DNA of 5,882 bases, taken from positions 1 to 5,882 of the forward strand of contig CALXGD010000069.1 of the NCBI GenBank assembly GCA_944387745.1. Reading direction: 5' to 3'. The notes below the pieces were generated by a model, which saw nothing but the letters and a program-made list of their open reading frames with translations, was not told the DNA's origin and searched no databases. The position numbers and the translations under genes are program-made. Position 1 is the stretch's first letter. Every line of letters begins with the position of its first letter. This document shows, in pieces, positions 1-5,185 of the stretch. Origin of the DNA: an uncultured Oscillospiraceae bacterium. GTDB taxonomy: Bacteria > Bacillota_A > Clostridia > Oscillospirales > Oscillospiraceae.

Positions 1-745
1 ACACCAGGCGGTCCGGCCGGTGGGTCATGTGGTCCACTGTATTTTTGGCATGGATCTGGCCATTGCGGACCGACTGCACCTCCAGCTTGAGGACATCAGG
101 CACCTCGTCCGGCGTCACCAGCTGGGGGCCGAAGGAGAAAAAGGTGGGGAAATTCTTCACAATGCACAGATAGCGGGGGTTCCCGCTCACATAGTCGTTG
201 CCCTTCAAGATCGACTCCTCAGTCATGTCCAGAATGGTGGTGTAGCCCGCCACAGCGCTCAGCCACTCCTCCTGGGGCACGTCCCGGCAGTCCCTGCCCA
301 AAATGATCCCCAGCTCCGCCTCGGCAGTGGTGCGCTGGGCCTCCCTCAGGGCAGGGATTTGAATCTCGTCCCCCGGCCCGATGATGGTGTCCGCCATTTT
401 AAAGAAGCTCCCCGGGAAGCCCTGGGGCGGGGCGTTGCCGATATCGCCGGCGTGCTCCACATAGTTGAGGCCGATGCCGAAAATGCGCCTGGGATTTCGG
501 TACAAAGGTGCGTAGACCACCTGGTCCCAGGGCACCAGGCCAGGGAGCCGCTCCAGCTCCTCCTGTCCGCCGCCGTTGTACCAGTTTGTCAGACCGGGCA
601 CCTGCCCCGCCCGGATCAGGTTGAACATCTCCTCCTGCCAGGCCGTGCCGCGGGCGGCGTTCAGCGCCCCAATGGGAAAAATGCCGCCTGCCGTCACAAT
701 TCCGGCGATTTCTTTCTCTCTCCACTTGATGGTCGCCAATCTCAC
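1..745 (-). CDS. Fumarylacetoacetate hydrolase (FAH) family protein, C-terminus missing at window edge
   Basis: Members of this family are cytosolic, metal-dependent enzymes that cleave C-C bonds in, hydrate, isomerise or decarboxylate short 2-keto acids and acylpyruvates. The 248 visible residues begin MRLATIKWREKEIAGIV. The FAH core starts near residue 85 with the signature GIGLNYVEHAGD (catalytic-type His98). It continues with the metal-binding pair E142-x-E144 in AEAELG and a third ligand D173 in ILDMTEE; the 29-residue gap from E144 to D173 fits the family triad. K197 in KNFPTFFSFGP is the likely active-site lysine. Family members are usually about 280-300 residues, so some 40-50 are lost beyond base 1. 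The GTG at 745 is the first possible start in this frame, since upstream codons contain no ATG, GTG or TTG back to an in-frame stop. A purine-rich stretch (GGGAG, GGAAGAG) precedes it. It is divergent from a LysR regulator that probably controls it. The substrate cannot be told from sequence. Confidence 0.9.
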   Translation of the reverse strand, partial: MRLATIKWREKEIAGIVTAGGIFPIGALNAARGTAWQEEMFNLIRAGQVPGLTNWYNGGGQEELERLPGLVPWDQVVYAPLYRNPRRIFGIGLNYVEHAGDIGNAPPQGFPGSFFKMADTIIGPGDEIQIPALREAQRTTAEAELGIILGRDCRDVPQEEWLSAVAGYTTILDMTEESILKGNDYVSGNPRYLCIVKNFPTFFSFGPQLVTPDEVPDVLKLEVQSVRNGQIHAKNTVDHMTHRPDRLV

Positions 746-790
746 GGCTCTTCCATCTCCCTTTCCGTCTTTTGCACCAACAGGCCATCC

Positions 791-819
791 TTGTCTTTTT
801 CCCGGATCTCTGCTATGCT
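791..819 (+). promoter_or_regulatory. Candidate promoter for the LysR-type regulator gene
   Basis: TTGTCT (791-796) and TATGCT (814-819) are separated by 17 bp, with TG one base before the -10 (extended -10 form). Transcription would start near 826, overlapping the divergent FAH promoter, and produce a leader of about 170 nt. An alternative is TATATT at 880-885 with only a weak -35; it would be overlapped by the LysR box at 863-877 and so be autorepressible. The sequence alone does not decide between them. Confidence 0.35.
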
Positions 820-827
820 TATTTTAC

Positions 828-856
828 ATTTTAACTCTTTCGGCCCGATGTGTAAA
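828..856 (-). promoter_or_regulatory. Sigma-A-type promoter of the FAH-family gene
   Basis: Read on the minus strand, TTTACA (851-856) and TAAAAT (828-833) are separated by exactly 17 bp, close to the sigma-70/sigma-A consensus. The predicted transcription start is near 821, giving a leader of about 75 nt before the GTG at 745. A second TAAAAT lies at 821-826 but has no matching -35. A palindromic LysR-type site lies just upstream of the -35 box, as expected for an activated promoter. Confidence 0.7.
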
Positions 857-862
857 ATTCGT

Positions 863-877
863 ATTCCATGAAGGGAT
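863..877. promoter_or_regulatory. Probable LysR-type regulator binding site (T-N11-A palindrome)
   Basis: The 15-bp sequence ATTCC-ATGAA-GGGAT is an interrupted palindrome with one mismatched pair and fits the T-N11-A rule of LysR-type boxes (T864, A876). It is centred about 49 bp upstream of the predicted FAH start site and lies in the gap between the divergent genes, the usual place for a regulator to activate its target and repress itself. The link to the adjacent LysR gene is inferred from position. Confidence 0.5.
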
Positions 878-898
878 CATATATTTTTTCCTATAGCT

Positions 899-976
899 CT
901 CGGGGACCGCTCCCCGAGGGTGGAGACATACGGCGCGGATTTTACTTCAAAACCGCGCCGTGAAATTGGCCATTTC
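899..976 (+). other. Structured leader of the LysR-type gene: three consecutive hairpins
   Basis: Three inverted repeats follow one another just before the Shine-Dalgarno site. The first is CTCGGGGA (899-906) / TCCCCGAG (911-918), 8 bp with a 4-nt loop. The second is ACGGCGCGG (930-938) / CCGCGCCGT (953-961), 9 bp, extended inward by three T-A pairs after one mismatch. The third is GAAAT (962-966) / ATTTC (972-976). None is followed by a T-run, so they are not ordinary terminators. A role in mRNA stability, translation control or as a divergence barrier is possible. No known riboswitch class was recognised. Confidence 0.55.
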
Positions 977-993
977 TGGCGGGAGGAAGCGCT

Positions 994-1956
994 ATGCTGA
1001 AATATAAGGAATATATCTACGCCATATACCAGGATCGCAGCTTCTCCAGGGCGGCCCAGAAGCTGTACGTCTCTCAGCCCTGGCTAAGTTCCGTCGTCAA
1101 AAAGGTGGAGCAGGAGATCAAAACCCCTCTCTTCGACCGCAGCACCACCCCAATCTCCCTGACTGAGGCGGGGCAGTACTACATCCAGCAGGCGGAGAAG
1201 GTCATGGCCATCGAGGAGGACATGCGGGAGCACTTCACCTATCTCAACTCCCCTGAAACCCAGCTGCACATCGGCAGCTGTATGTTCTTCTGTACCTATG
1301 TACTCCCCCGGCTCCTGTCGGAATTCCGGGGACAAAACCCCCAGATCACCCTCTCCCTCACCGAGGGAAACAGCGCCGTCCTGTCAGAAAAGCTGTTGGA
1401 GCGCAAGCTGGACGTGGCTCTGGAGGCAGAGCCTATCCAAAACCCCAAGATCCACTCAGTGGCCTGGTGCACGGAGGAGATCGTCCTGGCCGTCCCCGCC
1501 CGCGCCCCCATCAACCGGGAGCTGGCGAAGTACTGCTACACCGCCGACCAGCTGCGCCGGCGCCATGAGCCCGGCGGCAAAAAGCCCCCTGTCCCCCTCC
1601 AGGTATTCCGTGACGAGCCCTTCCTGCTGCTGCAACAGGGCAACGAGCTCTACACCCGCAGCCTGGAGCTGTGCCGGCACGCGGGCTTCACCCCCCGCGC
1701 CTCTGTCTATCTGACTCAGATGATGACCGCCTACTACCTGGTGTGCGAGGGGCAGGGGGTCTCCTTCCTGCGCTCTGCCATTCCGGAGTATGTAGCTCCC
1801 ACGGACAGCGCCGTATTCTATCAGCTGGACGACCCTCTGGCCATGCGGCCCATCTACCTGTCCTATTTGAAGCACCCCGCCAGCCCGGTACAGCAAAAGC
1901 TGCTGGACTTTATGTGGGGCCGCAGCCTGCTAGAGGACCGGCCTGAGGCCCTGTAG
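994..1956 (+). CDS. LysR-family transcriptional regulator
   Basis: This 320-residue protein has the usual LysR-type length. Residues 1-60 form the winged helix-turn-helix, with the diagnostic run SFSRAAQKLYVSQPWLSS (16-33) followed by VVKKVEQEIKTPLFDRS. Residues about 61-88 form the linker helix used in dimerisation. The remainder, from about residue 90 (LHIGSCMFFCTYVLPRLL), is the periplasmic-binding-protein-like effector domain that senses a small molecule. The start is supported by GGGAGG at 981-986, 7 nt before the ATG. It is transcribed divergently from the FAH-family gene across a 248-bp gap containing a LysR-type palindrome, so control of that gene plus autoregulation is likely. The ligand is unknown; a keto acid or other substrate of the neighbouring enzyme is a reasonable guess only. 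There is no sign of truncation. It is convergent with pepD, and its transcript may end at the terminator at 2207-2245. Confidence 0.93.
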   Translation: MLKYKEYIYAIYQDRSFSRAAQKLYVSQPWLSSVVKKVEQEIKTPLFDRSTTPISLTEAGQYYIQQAEKVMAIEEDMREHFTYLNSPETQLHIGSCMFFCTYVLPRLLSEFRGQNPQITLSLTEGNSAVLSEKLLERKLDVALEAEPIQNPKIHSVAWCTEEIVLAVPARAPINRELAKYCYTADQLRRRHEPGGKKPPVPLQVFRDEPFLLLQQGNELYTRSLELCRHAGFTPRASVYLTQMMTAYYLVCEGQGVSFLRSAIPEYVAPTDSAVFYQLDDPLAMRPIYLSYLKHPASPVQQKLLDFMWGRSLLEDRPEAL

Positions 1957-2005
1957 GGCCCCCTCCCCATACACTTTTGCCTATGGTCCCATGCGTTTTT
2001 CCGCA

Positions 2006-2035
2006 TTGGACATCCGCTTTCCCTCCCACTATACT
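2006..2035 (+). promoter_or_regulatory. Promoter-like motif between the LysR gene and pepD, plus strand
   Basis: TTGGAC (2006-2011) and TATACT (2030-2035) are separated by 18 bp (17 bp if TGGACA is taken as the -35). The predicted start is near 2042. The next strong plus-strand signal is the intrinsic terminator at 2207-2245, so the pair could frame a transcript of about 200 nt with no convincing reading frame. Its -10 overlaps the -10 of the minus-strand motif. Confidence 0.4.
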
Positions 2036-2056
2036 CTGGTTTAGGCCGAAGATCAA
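2028..2056 (-). promoter_or_regulatory. Promoter-like motif inside the inverted-repeat element, minus strand
   Basis: TTGATC (2051-2056) and TATAGT (2028-2033) are separated by 17 bp on the minus strand. Transcription would start near 2021 and run towards the 3' end of the LysR gene, antisense to it. A purine-rich GGGAGGG (2021-2027) lies immediately downstream, 7 nt before an ATG at 2013 that opens a 10-codon frame ending at 1981. Because the predicted start falls inside that Shine-Dalgarno-like sequence, promoter and ribosome site do not fit together well. The site may be a relic or chance. Confidence 0.35.
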
Positions 2057-2245
2057 TCCTTCGCCTGGAAAAATGTGATTTTGCGTGAAGGAATCTCTCA
2101 TAGGCAAAATTTTCGACTCTGAACAGGCAGTCCCCGGCGTAGCGGCAACACTGCCCCCCTGGTGCGCTCCTTTACGGAGGGCGTTCGGGATGCCGGCGGC
2201 GTCTGCAAGGGGCGCGCCTCCCTTCTTCGGGGCGCGCCCCTTTTT
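2042..2245 (+). ncRNA. Candidate small RNA of about 200 nt (speculative)
   Basis: The interval is defined by a plus-strand promoter-like motif (TTGGAC-18-TATACT) and a strong intrinsic terminator. Within it are several inverted repeats: the hairpin at 2043-2066, ATTTTGC/GCAAAAT at 2078-2110, and GGCAGT/ACTGCC at 2126-2131 / 2150-2155 enclosing a smaller CCG/CGG pair. No start codon with a good Shine-Dalgarno site is present, and the GTG-initiated frame from 2085 runs on into DNA antisense to pepD. It does not match 6S, SRP, tmRNA or RNase P RNA by eye. The same DNA could simply be the 3' untranslated region of the LysR gene. Confidence 0.25.
2207..2245 (+). terminator. Intrinsic (Rho-independent) terminator, plus strand
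   Basis: The arms AAGGGGCGCGCC (2207-2218) and GGCGCGCCCCTT (2231-2242) are perfectly complementary over 12 bp with a 12-nt loop, followed by a run of five T (2241-2245). This is a textbook plus-strand terminator serving the LysR gene and/or a small RNA starting near 2042. It ends five bases before the convergent pepD stop. On the minus strand the hairpin immediately follows pepD but lacks a T-run beyond two T, so it would be a weak terminator there, although it may stabilise the pepD mRNA 3' end. Confidence 0.9.
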
Positions 2246-2249
2246 ATCT

Positions 2250-3689
2250 TCACTGGCTGCGCCGCAGTACCTCCAGCAGGAAGGCCCACACCCGCTGCAC
2301 AGAGGAGATGCTCATGCGCTCTCTGGGGGTATGGATCTCCAGCAGCTCCGGTCCGATGGACACGCAGTCCAGACCCGGGAGCTTACCCGCCAGCAGTCCG
2401 CACTCCACCCCGGCGTGGATGGCCTCAATTTTCGGGGGATGGCCGTACTGCTCCTGAAAGATCTGGCTCATGCGCTCCCGGAGGGGGGACTGCGCCCGGT
2501 ACTCCCAGGCCGGATAGTCTCCGGCGTGTTCCACCGTCCCGCCTAGCTGCTCCGCCAGGCAGGTCAGACGGTCTTTCAGCTCCTCCTTTTGGGAGTTGAC
2601 AGAGCTGCGCACACAAAAGCAGGTCCGCAGGCAGTCCGCCTCCGTGGTGAGAATCCCCAGATTTAGAGAGGTCTGCACCAGCCCCGGAATAGTCCCGCCC
2701 ATGACCTGCACTCCGTTGGGCGGGCAGGTGAGGGCGCACATAGCCCTGCGGGTGGACGCCTTGTCCAGGGGCGCTCCCGTCCAGGTCCCCGGCTCCGCCT
2801 TCAGAAACAGTCCGGGGTCTGTGCCCCGATACTCCTCCCGCAGGACTTCCGCCAGCTGCTGGACCGCGTCCAGGGCCGCCGTCCGGTCCCGGACTAGCAC
2901 CTGGGCAGAGGCGCCGGTGGGAATGGCGTTGTCCTTTCCCCCTCCCTCCGCCCAGGCCAGACGCGGCTCTGTCCGGGCAGAGATTGCCCGCAGGCACCGG
3001 CCCAGAAGTAGGATTGCGTTGCCCCGGCCCCAGTGGATCTCGGTCCCGGAATGGCCTCCTGTGAGTCCCCCTAGCTGGATAGACAGGGGCTCCCCTGAGA
3101 AGGGCTCCCGGACAACAGGCAGAGTACATTCCGTCCGGCATCCCCCGGCGCAGCTGACGGTAAACACCCCCTCGGCCTCCGAATCCAGGTTAATCATGGT
3201 CCGGCCCCGGAGTGGGGAGACGTCCAGAGCGGCCGCCCCCTCCATGCCCACCTCCTCATCCACGGTCAGCACCACCTCCAACCGGGGATGGGGAATTCGG
3301 TCAGAGTCCAGCAGGGCCAGGGCCATGGCCACGGCGATGCCGTCGTCTCCCCCCAGCGTCGTTCCCCGGGCGGAGATATAGTCCCCCTCCGTCTCCAGGT
3401 CCAGGCCCTCCCGCTCCAGGTCCTTGGGGCAGCCAGGCTCCTTTTCACACACCATGTCCATATGCCCCTGGAGGATCACCGGCTCCGCTCCCTCATAGCC
3501 CGGGGTCCCCTCCTTTATGAGGATGAGATTGTTCTGCCCGTCCTGGTGGTATTCCAGTCCCCGTTCCCGCGCAAAGGAGACGCACCAGTCGCTGATCTGC
3601 TTGGTATTTCCTGAGCCGTGGGGAATGGCGCACAGCGCCTCAAAAAAGTGAAAGACTGCTTTGGGCTCCAAATGGGACAACCGCTCCAT
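2250..3689 (-). CDS. pepD: Aminoacyl-histidine dipeptidase (peptidase D, M20C family)
   Basis: PepD is a cytosolic zinc-type metallopeptidase that cleaves unsubstituted dipeptides, including Xaa-His such as carnosine, releasing free amino acids from imported peptides. The 479-residue length is normal. The N-terminus carries IPHGSGNTKQISDW (23-36), typical of the family. Metal ligands are H76 (in GHMDMV), D115 (GGDDG), E146 (DEE), D169 (NLDSE) and H453 (IHTPRE); D78 and E145 are the catalytic residues. Their spacing parallels the characterised Vibrio PepD nearly throughout. The GGHSG motif (211-215) marks entry to the lid/dimerisation domain, and AIHAGVECG (423-431) is also conserved. The ATG at 3689 is preceded by AGGAG with a 10-nt gap; a nearer upstream ATG is out of frame. 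It has its own promoter at 3722-3750 and is convergent with the LysR gene. No missing residues or frameshifts are seen. Confidence 0.96.
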   Translation of the reverse strand: MERLSHLEPKAVFHFFEALCAIPHGSGNTKQISDWCVSFARERGLEYHQDGQNNLILIKEGTPGYEGAEPVILQGHMDMVCEKEPGCPKDLEREGLDLETEGDYISARGTTLGGDDGIAVAMALALLDSDRIPHPRLEVVLTVDEEVGMEGAAALDVSPLRGRTMINLDSEAEGVFTVSCAGGCRTECTLPVVREPFSGEPLSIQLGGLTGGHSGTEIHWGRGNAILLLGRCLRAISARTEPRLAWAEGGGKDNAIPTGASAQVLVRDRTAALDAVQQLAEVLREEYRGTDPGLFLKAEPGTWTGAPLDKASTRRAMCALTCPPNGVQVMGGTIPGLVQTSLNLGILTTEADCLRTCFCVRSSVNSQKEELKDRLTCLAEQLGGTVEHAGDYPAWEYRAQSPLRERMSQIFQEQYGHPPKIEAIHAGVECGLLAGKLPGLDCVSIGPELLEIHTPRERMSISSVQRVWAFLLEVLRRSQ

Positions 3690-3721
3690 TCTGCATCCGC
3701 TCCTCTGTTTGATCTATCTCT

Positions 3722-3750
3722 ATCATATCCAGCTTTTCTCCCCTTGACAA
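3722..3750 (-). promoter_or_regulatory. Sigma-A-type promoter of pepD
   Basis: TTGTCA (3745-3750) and TATGAT (3722-3727) on the minus strand are separated by 17 bp, each one base from consensus. The predicted start near 3715 gives a leader of about 25 nt that contains the AGGAG ribosome site. Transcription of pepD is therefore independent of the dnaK-dnaJ operon upstream. Confidence 0.8.
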
Positions 3751-3753
3751 GGG
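3741..3753. promoter_or_regulatory. Short palindrome overlapping the pepD -35 box (possible operator)
   Basis: CCCTT-GAC-AAGGG is a perfect 5-bp inverted repeat with a 3-bp spacer covering the whole -35 hexamer. Its position would suit a repressor site, but a palindrome this short can arise by chance and no regulator family can be assigned. Confidence 0.3.
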
Positions 3754-3808
3754 CTTTCTGCTCACGACTCCAGAAATTGGGGGGCTCTCATCCCGCATAA
3801 CACAGCAA

Positions 3809-3918
3809 ACAGGATCTGCCGCAGCGTTCCCGCAATCATAGTGCCCCACAGCAGTCACGTCGAAAGCATCTTTCCGCAGCGCCTGTGTACACAATGAAAA
3901 TTTTGCAGCAGATCCTGT
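3809..3918. repeat. 110-bp element bounded by inverted repeats, downstream of dnaJ
   Basis: ACAGGATCTGC (3809-3819) is the exact reverse complement of GCAGATCCTGT (3908-3918). The match continues inward after one mismatch (GCA at 3821-3823 with TGC at 3904-3906). Inside are a small hairpin GAAAG-CAT-CTTTC (3862-3874), a 10-bp palindrome TGTGTACACA (3884-3893), and CCGCAGCG twice as a direct repeat (3819-3826 and 3874-3881). The right arm ends 5 bp from the dnaJ stop. No protein is recognised in it. It resembles a dispersed palindromic intergenic repeat; it could also form the 3' end structure of the dnaK-dnaJ mRNA, though no T-run follows it on the minus strand. Confidence 0.55.
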
Positions 3919-3923
3919 ATTTT

Positions 3924-5087
3924 TTATCGTTTCTTTTTATGTTTGTCGAAGAAGCCCTTTAAGCCGCCCTCCTCGGGGACATCCTCCCCCATTGCCTCGG
4001 CAAAGGCCCGCAGAGCCTCCTTCTGCTCGCCGCTCAGCCCGGTGGGCACCTGGATATTGACGGTGACATACTGGTCGCCCCGCCCACGTCCCCGGAGTTC
4101 GGGGATGCCCTTCCCCCGCAGGCGGAAGGTGGTGCCGGTCTGGGTCCCGGCGGGCAGGGTGTATTTCACTTTGCCGTCGATGGTGGGAATCTCCAGCTCG
4201 GCTCCCATCACCGCCTGGTAGAAGGTCACCGGCTGCTCATAGAGCACCGTGGTGCCGTCCCGCTGGAACTGGGGGTGGGGCCGGATGTGGATGCCCACAA
4301 TCAGGTCGCCGGCGGGGCCGCCGTTCTTGCCGGCGTTGCCCTGGCCCCGAAGGGAGACCGCCTGGCCCTCGTCGATGCCGGCGGGGATACTCACCGTCAC
4401 CCGCTTGGTTTTCTTCACACTGCCCACGCCGCCGCAGGCCTTGCAGGGGGTGGGGATGATCTTACCCGTCCCCCGACAGCGGGTGCAGGGGGCCGTGCTG
4501 GAGAAGGCAAAGCCGCCGGTGCGCTGCTGCACCCGGACCACGCCGGTGCCCCGACAGTCGGGGCAGGTCTCCGCCGTGGTGCCCGGCTCGGCGCCCGAGC
4601 CGTGGCAGGCCTCGCACTGCTCCGTGCGGGTCAGGTTGATCTCCTTCTCGCAGCCAAAGGCGGCCTCCTCAAAGGAGATGGTCAGGCTGGCCCGCAGGCT
4701 CTCCCCCTTCTGGGGGCCATTGCGCCGGGCGGAGGAGCTCCCCCCGAAGCCGCCGAAGCCCCCGCCGAAGAAGGAGCCAAAGATGTCGCCCAGATCCAGA
4801 TCCCCCATATCAAAGCCGCCAAAGCCCCCGCCGGGGCCGCCGGCCCCGTAGTTGGGGTCCACCCCGGCGTGGCCGAACTGGTCGTAGCGGGCCCGTTTCT
4901 CGGAATCAGACAGGATGCTGTAGGCCTCATTTACCTCTTTAAACTTGGCCTCCGCCTCTTTATCGCCAGGGTTCATATCCGGGTGGTATTTTTTGGCCAA
5001 TTTCCGGTAGGCCTTTTTAATTTCATCCTCCGAGGCGCCCTTGCTTACGCCCAGCACCTCGTAGTAGTCGCGTTTCTGTTCCGGCAT
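3924..5087 (-). CDS. dnaJ: Chaperone protein DnaJ (Hsp40)
   Basis: DnaJ is the cytosolic co-chaperone that binds unfolded proteins, passes them to DnaK and stimulates DnaK ATPase activity. The 387-residue product has all type I domains. The J-domain spans residues 5-70 with the essential HPD at 35-37. The Gly/Phe-rich linker spans about 81-117 and includes the DIFGSFF segment. The zinc domain holds four CxxCxGxG repeats at C158, C175, C201 and C215, binding two zinc ions. The substrate-binding C-terminal barrels cover about 223-345, followed by a dimerisation tail ending in a lysine-rich stretch. I chose the ATG at 5087 ([13 protein letters not shown]): it matches the family and has AGAGG 8 nt upstream, whereas a longer frame starts with GTG inside the intergenic hairpin. 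It lies 98 nt downstream of dnaK on the same strand and presumably shares its heat-shock-controlled transcript. Confidence 0.98.
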   Translation of the reverse strand: MPEQKRDYYEVLGVSKGASEDEIKKAYRKLAKKYHPDMNPGDKEAEAKFKEVNEAYSILSDSEKRARYDQFGHAGVDPNYGAGGPGGGFGGFDMGDLDLGDIFGSFFGGGFGGFGGSSSARRNGPQKGESLRASLTISFEEAAFGCEKEINLTRTEQCEACHGSGAEPGTTAETCPDCRGTGVVRVQQRTGGFAFSSTAPCTRCRGTGKIIPTPCKACGGVGSVKKTKRVTVSIPAGIDEGQAVSLRGQGNAGKNGGPAGDLIVGIHIRPHPQFQRDGTTVLYEQPVTFYQAVMGAELEIPTIDGKVKYTLPAGTQTGTTFRLRGKGIPELRGRGRGDQYVTVNIQVPTGLSGEQKEALRAFAEAMGEDVPEEGGLKGFFDKHKKKR

Positions 5088-5111
5088 TTTGCTCACCTCT
5101 TTACGCAGAAA

Positions 5112-5177
5112 GCGGCGGGGCACAGAGGCCCCGCCCTACGTCCCCGTAGGGGGGCGGCCTCCACGCCGCCCCGCCGC
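5112..5177 (-). repeat. 66-nt GC-rich hairpin between dnaK and dnaJ
   Basis: The outer arms GCGGCGGGGC (5112-5121) and GCCCCGCCGC (5168-5177) are perfect 10-bp complements. The middle parts GAGGCC (5125-5130) and GGCCTC (5156-5161) also pair. The apex CCCTACG (5134-5140) / CGTAGGG (5145-5151) forms a perfect 7-bp stem. In the dnaK-dnaJ mRNA the 4-nt loop reads GGGA, a GNRA-type tetraloop. Only a few T follow on the minus strand, so it is not a full terminator. It may be an RNA-stabilising or partial-attenuation element, or a copy of a dispersed GC-rich palindromic repeat; I recall similar CGTAGGG-type repeats from gut Clostridia genomes but cannot confirm this. Confidence 0.7.
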
Positions 5178-5185
5178 AGTCTGAT

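Larger units (their letters stand above)
1975..2109. repeat. 135-bp element bounded by 11-bp inverted repeats (MITE-like or structured RNA)
   Basis: TTTTGCCTATG (1975-1985) is the exact reverse complement of CATAGGCAAAA (2099-2109). Between them lie two further hairpins: ATGCG/CGCAT (1991-1995 / 2002-2006) and CGAAG/CTTCG (2047-2051 / 2059-2063, extended by three pairs after a bulged C). A competing pairing also exists: ATTTTGC (2078-2084) with GCAAAAT (2104-2110). The element contains promoter-like motifs on both strands and no recognisable protein. No flanking target-site duplication is evident. It could be a small non-autonomous mobile repeat or a folded RNA; copies elsewhere in the genome would separate these. 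Confidence 0.5.

Noticed and set aside
746..788. Tiny upstream frame ending ATG-GAA-GAG-CCG-TGA that overlaps the FAH start
   Set aside because: The ATG sits directly against the purine-rich ribosome site with no spacing, so it is most likely just part of that site rather than a leader peptide.
20..871. Open frame of 283 codons on the plus strand
   Set aside because: It is antisense to the clearly recognised FAH-family gene and its control region, has no family features, and reflects the stop-poor complement of GC-rich coding DNA.
2085..2128. Resemblance to the 3' part of a glycine riboswitch aptamer (AATCTCTCA, GGCAAAA)
   Set aside because: The partner 5' strand and the conserved CCGAAGGGGCAA-like core are absent, and no glycine-related gene follows on the plus strand.
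2085..2546. GTG-started frame of 153 codons on the plus strand
   Set aside because: It passes through the terminator hairpin and continues antisense to pepD; no Shine-Dalgarno site and no recognisable domain.
2596..3381. Open frame of 261 codons on the plus strand
   Set aside because: Entirely antisense to pepD, whose conserved motifs all lie in the minus frame; the Arg/Ser/Pro-rich translation is not protein-like.
3640..3894. Open frame of 84 codons on the minus strand upstream of and overlapping pepD
   Set aside because: It overlaps the pepD start and runs through the pepD promoter and the inverted-repeat element; no family resemblance and no good ribosome site.
5088..5123. Upstream GTG start that would lengthen DnaJ by 12 residues
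   Set aside because: It lies in the GC-rich hairpin, adds residues absent from DnaJ proteins, and the ATG at 5087 has a good ribosome site and the expected N-terminus.
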